Part shown: positions 51,980 through 63,923 of the stretch, piece after piece
Numbering within the stretch: the first letter of the stretch is position 1
How the letters are laid out: each line of letters starts with the position of its first letter
Assembly: GCA_030248135.1 (NCBI GenBank)
Contig: JASANC010000185.1
Location: 20,805 to 84,804, forward strand
Direction of reading: 5' to 3'
Source: Theristus sp. LFF4_11
Taxonomy: Eukaryota; Nematoda; Chromadorea; Monhysterida; Xyalidae
DNA: 64,000 nucleotides
The notes under the pieces: model-generated
Told to the model about the DNA's origin: nothing
Database searches by the model: none
Seen by the model: the letters and a program-made list of their open reading frames with translations, nothing else
Position numbers and translations under genes: made by a program

Positions 51980-54900
51980 TCAACTTTTTCTAAACTTGCC
52001 AACATTGCCCTGCTTGTGGTCGGAAAATGTTTGTGGTGTTCCGTTGCTAATCCTTTTGTGTTCTTTCAGGATTTCTTTTGTTAATACGTCAGAAACTTCA
52101 GAAGCCAGTCGAGTTTCGTCTTGTGCACTGAGATTGTGCGGCAATTTGAATTCGTATTCGTATCGTCGATGAAGTGGATTATCTGTTTTGTTTTGAACAG
52201 TTTTGACCGGGCAGTCATGAGTTTGATTCTCGCTAGTTATTTTATTTGTTAATGTTTCGTCGTGTGTGACAGTTTTCGTGATTGATAACTTGTTTTGAAA
52301 AAAGTTCAAAATTCAAATTCTCAGAACCTCAGCTCAGTCAGCTCAGTCAGTTCATCGTGTTTTGTTCGTGTGGTGGTGAATGCGTGATGTTATTGATTGT
52401 TTCATTGTATTTTGTACTAACGGGTATTACCTATTTCGATGCTTCGGCATCGTGTCACTACCTTGGTAAGATAAACGTTACATCGTTACATCGTTACATC
52501 GTTAAAACTGTACAACAATAAACCACCGAGTTCGGCGCTATATGGATATCTTTCGAAAGCCGGAAAAAGACATTGTTATCCAATTTTACCAAAAAATTTC
52601 CCACTCACAATTTCATACGGCGTTTCCGCAGGCGTCGCAGCTGATTTCTGTTTCTCCTCCAAAATCTGTCTGTAACGGTCGGCATCGCAACTGAAAATCG
52701 CCATTTGCGTACAGTGACCTAAGTGGCGTGCGTTTGGCGGTGGCTCACCAACACCATCGTATTTCACTCGGTAAGGCGCGTATTTTGACGTGATGCCTTC
52801 GCACCTATAATCAGTTTTGTTTCGCGTGTGCTTCCGTTTAGGCCCGTTCATACGGACGTATGCGTGCGTATACGGCACGGCACGTCACGTCAGATCTCAC
52901 GTTTAGAATAAAACCGTTCGTAACGTCGTATGCATGAACGGTACGGCACGTCACGGTTGGGAAAGGATAAAAAGGGGGCAACAAGAACAAACAAACAACA
53001 ACAACAACGGCAGCTTCTCGTGTTGATGCATACTACCGTTCATGGAGTCGTGCCTTTTTGTCAGCATACGGCAGTATGAACGGGCCTTTAAGCACAACAC
53101 TTTTCTGAGTTAAGAATGTGTGGGAGTGGGGTGGGTGTGAGTGAGACCCGTTCGGAGAAGGTACACCGATACAACAACACAGCAATGTTGCACAGTGCAC
53201 AAACAAGCAGACGCACAGGTGCGATATTTGCCTCGATCAAGATGCACCAAATCAGCGATACAGCATGGCCAGTGCCAGACAGCCAGCCACCGGACTTTTT
53301 CACGACAAGTCGATGCCGGCAAAGTATGGTTGTTGTTGTGCAACAGGTTTTTTATAAGCAATAATGAGATTGAAAAGGCAATTTCAATTCACTCTACCAC
53401 TGGCGAAACTGCGCGCGCGTCCACTCAAACTTGTGATCGGCATGTCGCATCGTTTTGCCGTGCTCAAATTTGAACAGCTCATTGAACTCCTGATTTGGCG
53501 TCGTCACAATCACCACCAGCGGGCGAATGCGGCCAAACAACACGTCGGACACCTTCTCTAGAACGTCTGCTTCGAGATGTTCAATGCTGGAAAGACAGAA
53601 GAACGAACAAGACAATGATTGAAACCGTGAAAGCGATGTAAAGTCCTAGTTTGAAGACAGGACGCTCAATTATAACAATTAGTGTTGCACACGCATAAAT
53701 AAACAGAAAAAATACACAGGCAGTGTCGTCGTGTGTGTGCGCACGTGTTTGTTTGTTTACGATGCAACATTGCTGGGTTACACCAGAGTGCATTGTCTTG
53801 ACAGCAGAACTTTACAGCAAATCAAAACTTTTCTGTCCCTCCAAAACGCACAGTTCAACGCAAGCGACCGCATCGACGTCCGCCAGGCGCTCGTCAAAAT
53901 CAGTCAAGCTGCCTGCGAAGTTTGACAAAAATTGGTTTCCTAAAACGCTTTTCTGTGCAGGTCGCTCACACACAAACACACCGGCATAGATACGAGATAA
54001 CACGTGAATAGTGTAATCGCGGGTGTAGGTGTGCGTGTGCCAGTGTGTTTGTGCGTGCATGCAACTGGCTTGGTTGGGTGACCGGTTTTCCGAAAAGAAC
54101 TGCGTCTCCAACAGACATCATTAGCTGTACCAACCACCAACGCAAACAAACGCACCGGCACAGATACCATGCATGCATTATGACTGGTGCGTTCGCTTGC
54201 ACGTGTTGCGCATGTGCCAGTGCGTTTGTGTGTTTGGTTGGGTGCCCCCGGGCCTTCCGACAAGAACGTCCACCTCACCCGCCATCAGCTGCACCGTCAG
54301 CCTTCGTTCTCGACGATCGAGGAAATACGCCCGATTGTGAATTTGCGTGATGCGCTGCGTCGCCTCCTCCAAGAGCTGCTTGTCAACATCGACCGCCACG
54401 ATCGCGTCCACGTGTTTCAGGGCGAAACGAAGGCGACGTGTGAGGCCACACTCGGCGCAGCCGGCGTCCAGTACCTGGCTCGTTTTTACGCATTTCACTT
54501 TGTGGTCGTATATTTTATTTATTTATTTTTATTTTATTATTCGCGCACCGGTTCCGGAAACCATAAGGTACGAAACTCCGGCGGAAACGGGCAATTCTGT
54601 GCGCCGAGCCCAATTTACCCTCGCTCTGGAGGACCAGACCATTAGATGTTATTGGTAACTTTAGTTTCTCCATATCAGCTGATTGGTTGGCGGCGTGCGC
54701 GGGTATTGCTGTTGAAACAGTTCAGGCATATGCACAGAGTGCGTGCATTACGATGTCATAGTCGCCAACCAATCAACTAATTGCATATGATACAAAACTG
54801 ATACAAAAGACATGCAAATGCACTTCGATTGGCAGAAAATGATACGGTTGAAAAAAAGCGCGACTTTAAAATCTTTTGAAGCAATCAGCAAGTGACCAAT

Positions 54901-55600
54901 AGGCAAAGGGGAGGGGGAATCATCAGAAATTAGACAAACGAACAGAAATTCACACATAAAACCCACGCACTTTCGCCAGCAAATAGTCGTTGTCATACTC
55001 CTTGAGCACATCAATGACACGATTGTAACGCTGAATGAATAATCGCGGTTCGAATTCGACGCCCCGTCCTTCCTCCTCGTGAATGACTGTTCCTGAATCA
55101 AGGAAAAGCCGGAATGATGCTTTGAAATCCTGAACTGAAACCGAAACAAGCTCTCGTTGTCTCGTTCTTCCGTGGGAGCTGGGACTGGCCCAAAGTCAGC
55201 CAGTGGAAGCCGCTTTAAGCACAGCAACCGACAGTGTCTCAAAAAAGACAAGTCTCTCTAAAAACACAATTCGCATTCGCCTTGAAATGTGCGATCGAAA
55301 ACCGAGAGATTTCGATTTGTTTCTGTTCAGTTATTTTTTTTTTGGCAGACGCAAACACGAAATTGGCGTTTACTTCCGGTAATTGCTCGACAATCAAGAA
55401 GTGCGGGCTCAGCTCGGAGGTCACAGACATGAGAACGATTGATTTTACTCGATTCTCCGAATTGAGTCGGTGTGGAACTGGAAAGATACCGCACCTGCGA
55501 CCGTCGGTTGGTGCCCATCGGTGACGGTGCCGAACTCAGAATCACTGTCGTCATTAGCCAGCACCAATGAACCGTCATAGCGAGTTCGTAACGAGACCAT
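51980..55600 (-). CDS. henn-1: HEN1-type small RNA 2'-O-methyltransferase
   Basis: HEN1 enzymes methylate the 3'-terminal ribose of piRNAs and some siRNAs, protecting them from tailing and decay. Seven exons: 55600-55495, 55092-54971, 54474-54279, 53912-53852, 53586-53398, 52804-52609 and 52288-51980 (392 residues, close to the human length). Seen: the LFIQRYNRV lead-in; SAM-binding VLDAGCAECG at 77-86; the metal-binding E161-L-I-E164-H165 set, assembled across the exon 4/5 junction; VIVTTPNQEFN; and H213 in HADHKFEWTR. The conserved VGEPP and GHCTQMAIF follow. All family metal ligands are present, so an active enzyme is likely. The C-terminal exon is the least certain part. Its start codon lies 327 bp after the stop of the CHRAC1-like gene on the same strand. 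Confidence 0.94.
52838..53092. repeat. Hairpin MITE with CCCGTTCATAC ends, copy 2
   Basis: The ends TTTAGGCCCGTTCATACGGA and GCAGTATGAACGGGCCTTTA are inverted. It lies in an intron of the HEN1 gene. Confidence 0.75.
53735..53775 (+). repeat. TGCCAGTGTGTTTG repeat copy
   Basis: GCGCACGTGTTTGTTTGTTT followed by ACGATGCAACATTG is a diverged copy. It lies in a HEN1 intron. Confidence 0.5.
53960..54090. repeat. TGCCAGTGTGTTTG hairpin copy
   Basis: CACAAACACACCGGCA on the left and TGCCAGTGTGTTTGTG on the right are inverted, separated by about 45 bp. This copy shows the hairpin layout of the family. It lies in a HEN1 intron. Confidence 0.75.
54130..54250. repeat. TGCCAGTGTGTTTG hairpin copy
   Basis: CAAACAAACGCACCGGCACA on the left and TGTGCCAGTGCGTTTGTGTG on the right are inverted. 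It lies close to the previous copy, in the same HEN1 intron. Confidence 0.75.
54674..54790. repeat. Hairpin MITE, CCAATCAGCTGATTGG family
   Basis: CATATCAGCTGATTGGTTGG on the left pairs with CCAACCAATCAACTAATTGC on the right. It lies in a HEN1 intron. Confidence 0.75.
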
Positions 55601-55828
55601 TGCGATTTCGTTATTTTCTGCAGACCCGTAATAAGTTGGCTCGTGCAAAAAAAACTGATGAACTGTTGAATAAGGAAAAAAGAAATGTCCAATAATCGGA
55701 AATGTTGCTTTTGTCGCTCCACCACAACCACAAAGCAACATCTCAATTGTGAATACTGTCAACCATATTGCAGTAACAAGACTTTGGCAATGCGCAGATA
55801 AGCCCAATATCGATGGGCTTGTTTGAGA

Positions 55829-55834
55829 TTTATT
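55829..55834 (-). terminator. Poly-A signal AATAAA of the CHRAC1-like gene
   Basis: Minus-strand AATAAA lies 93 bp after the CHRAC1-like stop and about 230 bp before the HEN1 start codon, so the two genes have separate 3' ends even if co-transcribed. Confidence 0.6.
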
Positions 55835-55926
55835 CCGTTGTAGAGACAATATCGTACAAATTTTCGATTTTTACAAAAAAACACAAGGTAATCCAAAAAA
55901 TTATGATTATCACAAGTGAGAAGTGA

Positions 55927-57239
55927 TCACGCATTGGTTTTCTTCTGCTCACGTATTCTGTTTCGGACGTCTTTCACCTTCATCTTGTATGGTACAATTT
56001 CTGTAACGTTTTTTTCCTGATATCGTTCGCATTGATTTGGTTGGTTTCATTGATTCAGAATTTTGTTTGTAAAGTGTGGAAAACAATTATGCTACCAGCT
56101 GCTGTGCAGTATATTTCAGCAAACCTGTCAGATTTTTTTTTCCGCAGCGATAGAGAGAGAGCACACAAAACTTTGAATTGAAGAAGACTGAATGCGGTCA
56201 GGATAGAATCAAAAACCCCATTTATGGCTGAACATATCTTCATGCCAACCTGATCCCGTTCTTTCTTCTTTCTCGAACTCGGTATTCTGCTAAAAAAACA
56301 TGACAGGTTTTCAGAAACCTACTGTACCATTATGCACAAACACACCAGCACGTGAAGTGTGTGCTGTGTGTGAGCCAGTGCATTATGTGACTGTGAAAAT
56401 GAACGACAAAAACCCGCGTTGAAAAAACGACTCAACCACGAACTTTTCACCTCAAAACAAAGAAAAAACGAAACAAATAAAAACGGCACCTTGCAAAAAC
56501 TCCATCTGTTCGTTCGTCTGCACATACTCGGCTAAATGTTTGTATTCCACCTGTTTTCGTGCGCCGTCACCAGAGGCCGCTCGCGTCAGATGCTGCATGA
56601 ATAGCTCCTGAAGTTGTTTTTTTGTCTTTCGAGTGTCACAGAAATGTGTCTGTGTGTGTCCATTTGTGCAACATTTATACTCTGTTATAAACCAAGCGCA
56701 TAATCTGCAGAAATCAATCACACCTCGCTGAAACGGAGTTGTTTTTTTTTCTTTCGAGCGTCACAGAAATGTGTCGGTGTGTGTCTATTTGTGCACCATT
56801 TATGCTCTGTTATAAACCAAGCGCATAATCTGCAGAAATCAATCACACCTCGCTGAAACAAAGAACTCCTCTCTTCATCTTTGGTTCAGATGATGCGAAA
56901 AACCATTCATCCATTTCTGAAAACCACCGGTGGAGTTTCGTACCGTCGGGTTTCTCGAATCGATCGGAATTGGGGGGGGGTAGAAAGCATAAAAATAAAT
57001 CAACTCCACCAAAAAAAATTCAGCAGAAAACAGAAAAAAACCAAAAAAAAACGAACGGCGGCTTTGGTCATCGTGAAGAGCGCCTCTTGCGAGACGAGAG
57101 CGGCATCGGGACTGGAGCGCATGATCGTGCGCACTTTTTGCTGCGAGATTACGAGCGAGCTAGTCGCCGAGGGAGCACTAGCACTAGTGCTGGTCGACGG
57201 GCCACTCGTGGTGTCCGTGTCGCCGCGCGGCGGATGCAT
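55927..57239 (-). CDS. CHRAC1: CHRAC1-like histone-fold protein
   Basis: CHRAC-15 pairs with a partner histone-fold subunit and helps the ISWI remodeller slide nucleosomes; close relatives are DNA polymerase epsilon subunits. Exons 57239-57057, 56607-56490 and 56000-55927 join in frame (124 residues; human CHRAC1 is about 130). The N-terminal 26 residues are Ser/Thr-rich. The fold then reads VRTIMRSSPDAALVSQEALF (alpha-1 and alpha-2 start), ELFMQHLTRAAS, EYKHLAEYVQTNEQMEFLQ and EIVPYKMKVKDVRNRIREQ, matching the CHRAC1 order including the IVP-type ending. An internal 37-bp open stretch at 56250-56286 with splice-like borders was left out because skipping it gives the conserved join. Confidence 0.86.
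56610..56857. repeat. Two-copy tandem repeat, unit about 120 bp
   Basis: A unit with GTCACAGAAATGTGTC, CTCTGTTATAAACCAAGCGC and GAAATCAATCACACCTCGCT occurs twice in tandem with few differences. It starts at the acceptor of CHRAC1-like exon 2, inside the first intron. Confidence 0.85.
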
Positions 57240-57944
57240 GACGGAGATGGGTGGTCTTTTGGGAGTGTTGGCGTCTTGTTGTTGGTGAACTGATGAATGT
57301 TTTGTGAATGATGATCGACAATGGAGGCAATGAAAGAGATTCTTAATGGTAATTAAAATTAGGACTGCGACGGAAACGACATACACACGAAATCGCTTTC
57401 GAAAATTATGTGCCAGTGATTTTGAATTGAATTGCTTTCTCTGACTGGTGCTGCCAGCTCGTTGCAAACATACAATTCGATTGATCTGTATGAAATGAAA
57501 AATATGGAAACCGGACATCACTTGTTTCCAGACTGCAATTACTGGTGTCTTCAATGAAAGTCAAAAACAGAAAATGAATATCCAGTCATATCAGCTTTTA
57601 TTCCAAGCTTATCGAAACAGTTTTTTTAAATCCGGAAATGAAAAAAAAGAACAAATCACACCACAGATGTTAGTTTAAGAAAACAAAGAAATGTACTGCA
57701 AAATGAAAAACAAACAAAAACGCTACAAAATGAAAAAAAACAAGGAAAATAAGTTTACAAATGTCAAACCTTTTAAAAAAACTCGCTGATTGGCGGCTTA
57801 TATAAGCGCAAGACACAACTCAATTAGTCCACTAAATTTCAAATGCAGCCAATCAGCCGATTGTACACAAGAAACGCCATGTGTGTTACTTTCACTTAAA
57901 AACCCAAAATGATTACAAAAAACAATTCAAAAAAATCAATTTTT
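57240..57944. other. Spacer between CHRAC1-like and zinc-finger genes
   Basis: AT-rich, with A-rich tracts at 57630-57780 and CCAATCAGC-type words at 57785-57860. No exon is recognised. Confidence 0.45.
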
Positions 57945-60900
57945 TCAATGGTCTTTCTGCAGTCTTGACGACCGCCGCATAGGCGTCTTCAGTTTCTCGG
58001 CCGTTTCAATTTTGTCCGACTTCTTTCGTTGATTTCCACGTTCACCTGATTGATTCTTTGTTTCTTGATTTCGTTCTTCAATCAGTGGCTCCACTAAATC
58101 GCCGACAACTTGCGAATGTTGCAATTCCTGTGGTTGTTGTTGTGATTGTCCGCTGTTTGGTTGTGGCTGTTGCTGTTGCGGTTGTGCCAGTTGTTGGTGT
58201 TCGGTTTCACCCAGTTGCGCCGTCTCTTGCGTTCCGTGGTAATCCTCGGCGGATGTTGCAGACTCATCAATGATCTCCTCCGTGATCACTTGCATCGAGT
58301 TGATCTGGAAGAAAATACAGCAACTGTAACAATCGATACGTTTCGGGTAAGAGTTTTGAGGCAGTGAAGATTGTTGTTTGAGTTCAGGATTTCATGCGTT
58401 TCCATTCATTATGTTAGCTTCCACGTGCACCAACAAACAAAGCTACAGTTCATAAACAACTGACATTGAACATTAACCAAAAGCAATAAAATCAGGTGTC
58501 TGATCAGTAATCGTTACAACCGGAACCAACCAATCAGCGTGTAGCACGCAATCAATCCATTCATCCAACATTTTATCAAATCTATGAAATCAATATCTCA
58601 CTCAATCAACCTAGGAATGACACGGAAATACAATCGTTTTTCCATCTCCCTCCCCACACAAAACACAAAACGAACACAGTCGCAGTGGTGTGTGTGCCTC
58701 CACTCCAGACTCACCCACGAGATCAGATCCCAGTCAGCGAGATGCTGCACGTAGGCGCGCGTCAACTGCTGATCGACGATCACCTGCGAAATGGAGTGAC
58801 GTCATGTGATACAAACTTATGTCATACTTCCGCATCTGTACATTGCTGTGGTGTTGTGCATCAGCGCTATTATGGGAATGACGACGCTCAAAGGTGCTGG
58901 GATAAAGCAGAACAGAACAGAACCAATGATTAGCGTCAGCGGAAGGCTACATGTGAGCGATTTTTTTCGACTCCCACCTCCAGAGTTCAGACTCACTGAT
59001 GGCACGGTGGTACACTGCGCAGCACCTAACAATTCTGTTTGAAACTCCCAAAAACACAACACCACACAACAAATCAAACCTGACTCAGTGGGCCGCAGTC
59101 TCCCGAGCGCCAGTGCACCAGCAACGAGCTCCTAGTCTCGAACGGGGCGTCGCACAGACGGCACTGCGACGGTCCGCTGACGGTCGGGTCGTTCTGGAAC
59201 GAGTTTAGTTTTCAAAAATGTGTCGTGGTACAGTATGTTTCTTTAAACCTGTCATTTACTTCAGCAGTACACATAGAGCCCTCTGTGGCATCGGCTGACA
59301 AAAAGAGTACAGGGTCATTTGCGGCCCACAAAGTAGCGTCCGGACATTAGTGGCCCACGCATTACCAGTCCACCCACTAGCGGCTTGACACGCGCGTCCC
59401 ACTCATTTGCGTCCCACAGCTCAACAATTTGCTTTTCATAATTGTCTGTCACCATGGACAACAAAAAAATCGAAATCTCGCCTAAACTCTCCTCCAGTTC
59501 AACAAACTGTGTTTTTCAACAATTTTCCTTTTAGCAACTGGAGACGTTACACCAACCGACAACAAGCACTGGTGTTCCAGTCGGACGTGCTTGGTGCGTT
59601 GCGCCTCCGTCCGGAACGAGGCCGAACACCAGTCGCACGTCCAGCGTAGTGAACGCGGGTGTGGTTTGCGTTTCGGCAATGCGCGCTCAGACGGTGTTGC
59701 GTTGTCTTGTTGCTGATCGGATGCACCGGCCTGCAAATCGAGCGGAGGTGGGGTGTTGACGGTGAATAACTGATTCACAATCACCACCCAACTGGTGAAA
59801 TTCCGCTAACTGTCACAATTGGCTGATTTTGCGGACAAACAAACACAATACCAATGATCATCCATCCATCTTTCGGGCTTCTTAACAGAATGCTGCCGTT
59901 TTGTTTTACCAGACAACGCGCGCGCTAAAGGCGGAAACACCATTTAGTTTTTTGTCCGTACGCACAAACGTCGTTCTAAATCCCGTACGCAAACTATTCG
60001 TGTCCGTAATGCATTAAGATAGCACACACGACACGATTTCTAAATCGCGTGGCCATTTTTTACGAGTCGTGTCCGTGCGTACGCACAAAAAACTAATTGC
60101 TAAACGCGCCTTAAGTCCAGACAACTCAATGTCCGTGTGTACCTGTCATTCTATTCGCCGAAACCAGAGCATGCGAGGAGTGCCAGTGTGTTTGAGTCAC
60201 TTTTTATGACTTTAAACAAAAACACCCGGTTTACTCCATCTATCAAAACAAGAGCGAGTATTTTTCCTCTCCCCCACCCGACTGACCGTATCGCCGCCAG
60301 CCGCCGCTCGTGCCCCAGCCGTCCGTGCCTCAGTTCGCCGTTTCAACATGCCCGCTGGCTCCTTCGCAGCTCCGTGGCGACCACGCCGTTGCTGATCGCT
60401 GTCCTCTTCAGCCTGGATGGAGCGAAATGGTGTGCTTGCAATTGTTGTTTGTTTACTCTTTCCGGATGTTGGATCAATGGAACAACGGTCCAATAAAGGG
60501 CCGTGTGCTCTGTGGCTGCGAAATAAGCGTTAAAACAGTAAAAAACAGAGCTCTTGGCGACGAGAGATACGACAGCGTACAAGCGCATTACTGCCCGATT
60601 TTTTCACAAACATATGATCACCGAATCGGTTTGTATAATTTGCAAAACGAAAACCGTCCTTTTGTGACATCCCTTCACCAACAAGCCCGCCAGATACGAA
60701 AGATACAGAGGTCACAGCGCCGCCAATGTGTGCCAGCTTCGGAGGTGGCCAAACAAAACACATCCGTCCGCATGACACATTTCCACAATGGTGCTGACGT
60801 GAAACCGTGAAACCGTTTGATCAGCCGCATTTGCAGACTGATTCTGTTCTTGCATGTGTTGATCAGGTCCCATCTTTGGTCTGATCCTGTTTTGGTTTCT

Positions 60901-63900
60901 CTTTGCGACCCACGACACCTGTCCACAATGTCGCCAATGAACGACCAATCAATGCCAATGATGTCAACAACCCAATGCAACCCAACACAACAAAACCACC
61001 ACCCGTCCCGTGCACCTGTTCGTCCGACTCCTCGCCGTCGCCATCCAGCCGCTGTTCTCGCATCGACTCCAGCTGTTTGCGTTGCTCTGCCGACAACTCG
61101 GCCGTGTGTGCCGGCTCGTCGAGCACCTCCGCGAGAACGTCGCTGTGCACTTTGCGGAGGTGCCGATTCACGGTGTGCTCGCCTGAGAGAGCTGTGTGCT
61201 CGTCAGTGAGTCACAACAGATGGTGCCATTCATTGTCAAGCATGGGCGAATCATGGGGTTGGCCAATGGCAAGCGGTTCGGCATCACATGCTGCTTGTTT
61301 TATAGTGGGGTTGGCATGGGAAATAAAACCGGTTTTCTTTCCGAAAACGGTTTTTCTAGTTTGTTTTCTCTCGCAAAAAAACAGAACCGATTTTTTATGT
61401 TAATTTTTTTAATTTTGACAGTTTAAACTATTGAACGATAATGTCGCATAATTTCATGTTTCAAACTCAAATTAAAAACACTAATTTCAACTGTATCTCT
61501 GATTGGTTCCGAGAGTAAAGTTACGAAAACTAGGCGCCAGGAAAATTGGAAAAATAAAACGGTTTTAAAACAAAAAATAGAACCGTTTATTGTTTTTTTC
61601 AATACAATAAACCGGTTTTTACCATTCCCAGTTCATAGTACAGTTTTTATCGGTGATTCCTGCTTGAATTATAATGAGTGGATGTCAACTCAAAGCGATT
61701 TGAAAAATACTCCTTTTTAAAAACACACAAAAACAAAACAAAACAACAGAGAAACCGACTCTGGAAGAGTATTCCGCAGACGGGACACGCGTAGCCTTGA
61801 CTGTGGAACTGGCCCAGCAATGAGAGCGAAAAGGACGATGGTGCTTCGTCGTCGGCAAGCTCGTTCGTCCTTTCAACAGCGTTGTCCACCTTTGAAGCCT
61901 GACTGGCCATCGTGATCATCGAGATCTCTCGTTCCGCCTGTAGGCGTTGCGCGGAGACGATTTGTGGCGCGAGGCGCACCTGACCAGGGGAACGTTGGTT
62001 TTTTGGGGGTTTTCACTGCGTTTTTGTAACTTAAGGCAAACTTTGTCACTCAAGAGTGGTTCCAGAGGCAGGGCGCACATCACTGATGAGGCATGACCCG
62101 CCCTCTTCTGCATCTTTGCTGGTGTTGGCCAGGCCGAAGTTGAAAAAGCCATGATACAACTTGATTGAAGTTGGAACTCGGATTCGGAACGTTTTTTTTC
62201 ACCGAATCAACTGATATTGCTCGATTGCTGATGTCCTCAGAGCGATGACAGTCTCAGCAATGCACGATTTACATAAAAAGTGCATCCATATGTCCGCCCG
62301 TCGCATCGCGTTCACTCATCATAGGACAACACTTGAAAAAGTCAGCACCAACGTAATATGAAACCGCTGAAACATCAGCGCTCTTATGATGAGGATTAGA
62401 ACGACGCTGTTTTTTTTAAACCCAAGAACTCTCAACAGCGACAGGCACACACGGTGATATTATTGCAGCGCGCAGTGTCAGCGAATGCGTGCGTGCGTGC
62501 CAGTGTGTTTGTTTGTGATTGTGTTGCATCTCAGAATGCGTGCCAGTGTGTTTGTTTTTGTGACTGTGCCACTCAGAGTGCACCACATTCCGACCAGTGC
62601 TTCCAAACTGACCTCTTTCTGCGCGAGACTTCTCACCAGCCGGCGGAATGCGTTCGAGTCCATCTGCACTCGTACTTGCTTGTCGATGAACGCCTTCGTA
62701 TACGGACAGGAATGTCGGTAATGATAGAGCAGATTGTAGTCGTATTTGAAGCGATTGCCGCACAGGATGCAGTGGTGTGCGCCTGGAGGAATGGGCGAGA
62801 TTCAGAATTCAGATCAGACAAACCAGTTCTGATGGTTATTCACTGTCGAAGGTGAAGCGTTTCGCAATCAAGCAGAGAACAGTTACAACTATAACAAAGC
62901 GCTGACATTATAAGCAGCGACTAAAATCTTTGGTGTTTTGGTCTGTAAGACAGTAACTATCACAATCACAATTTTACAGTATGGCCGAATAAATAGGACA
63001 GTCCTTGTATTCTCCATCAACGACGGATCAGTCGCAGACTAGGAGTTGTCGTTTTCAAAAATGCCAAGATAATTTCCAATCGTCGGTGCAAGAGAGAAAG
63101 AATAAATAGAATAGCACGAAAAATCAATTAGTTTAAAAAAGACACGTCAAATTGGACACACAATTGGGTTTCTGAACGTCTTTTTTCCTTCACTCAAATT
63201 TCGACCGCTTCTTGCACCCTGAAAAAAGCTGCCATGTTTACTCGGCCATTCCGTACCAAAACCGCTTTCATCGAACAAAACCAACCGACCAGCACTACGG
63301 TGGAAGCCCTCCATGTGTCGCTCCAAGCGGCCGGAGTTCGCGAACGAACGGGAACATTTCGGACATTTCACGGGTACACCGCTCATCGACCATTTGCTAC
63401 GGTTCAGCGGCATTATTTGCATCTGTGCGCACGGAAAATGTGTCAGACAATAATTTTTGGAGGTGGAATTCCTGATTCCTGCCTAGCCCACCTGACAAAA
63501 GGTTCCAAAAACAACTGACCGGTATTTATGGACTGAATCATTTTAACAATGACATATGGATACATTTATCATTCTAATAATGGCCGTCAGTACTGTCAAC
63601 TACATGATCTGGCACGCTGATTGGCTGCATCAAGCTGACAAAACCAATCAGTGGATGAGACCAAGGTAAAACCAGAAACTCAGTTCCACTGAAAAATCGC
63701 AAAAATTCAAAGCAAGAACTGCTTGGGCCTTTTAACTGCTTGGTCTTGTCGCGAAAACAAAAAAAAGACCAAGCGTAACGTCGATAGGTACTTGGCCGGT
63801 AACCGTCGTCGTCGACATCGGCTGGATGGTCTCATTTGAACTGGCCACTTTTTGTGCCTCCGGTTCGTTCGCAGTCGCTTCTTGCGCACGAGGCTCAGCC

Positions 63901-63923
63901 GTTGGCGACGTCGCTGTTGACAT
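57945..63923 (-). CDS. C2H2 zinc-finger protein with Gln-rich tail
   Basis: Ten exons: 63923-63780, 63422-63290, 62782-62613, 61979-61760, 61182-61016, 60412-60287, 59730-59557, 59193-59080, 58783-58715 and 58304-57945 (558 residues). Fingers: CPKCSRSF...H-x4-H at about 68-89; CILCGNRF...H-x2-H at about 96-115; CPVCGILF...H-x4-H at about 214-235, split by an intron; CDWCSASF...H-x4-H at about 352-373; and a variant CRLCDAPF...H-x5-C at about 389-411. Charged linkers separate them. The tail is Gln/Pro-rich (QPQQQQPQPNSGQSQQQPQ) and ends with a basic stretch. A nuclear DNA-binding or adaptor role is inferred; no orthologue is named. An in-frame TGA lies shortly before the ATG, supporting the start. 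Confidence 0.87.
59931..60113. repeat. Inverted-repeat MITE in zinc-finger intron
   Basis: TTTAGTTTTTTGTCCGTACG on the left matches, in inverse, CGTACGCACAAAAAACTAAT on the right, within outer GCTAAAGGCG and CGCGCCTTA ends. It is about 180 bp. Confidence 0.65.
61313..61632. repeat. Inverted-repeat MITE with AACCGGTTTT ends
   Basis: ATGGGAAATAAAACCGGTTT on the left matches AAACCGGTTTTTACCATTCC on the right in inverse. The interior is AT-rich with several GAACCG/CGGTTT words. It lies in an intron of the zinc-finger gene. Confidence 0.65.
62055..62165 (+). repeat. CACTGATGAGG repeat, copy 3
   Basis: GTGGTTCCAGAGG then CACATCACTGATGAGGCATG, CTTCTGCATC and CCAGGCCGAAG matches the copies at 43026 and 44020. 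It lies in an intron of the zinc-finger gene. Confidence 0.7.
62495..62580 (+). repeat. TGCCAGTGTGTTTG repeat, two tandem copies
   Basis: GCGTGCCAGTGTGTTTGTTT occurs twice, 42 bp apart, each followed by TGTGA(T/C)TGTG. It lies in a zinc-finger gene intron. Confidence 0.8.
62977..63253. mobile_element. mariner-type MITE, copy 2
   Basis: The ends CAGTATGGCCGAATAAA and reverse CGGAATGGCCGAGTAAA are inverted and flanked by TA (62975-62976 and 63254-63255). It is 277 bp, in opposite orientation to the copy at 31802. It lies in an intron of the zinc-finger gene. Confidence 0.75.

Noticed and set aside
56250..56286. 37-bp microexon in the CHRAC1-like gene
   Set aside because: It has splice-like borders, but including it shifts the frame of the last exon to short unrelated tails. 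Skipping it gives the conserved FLQ-EIVP join.
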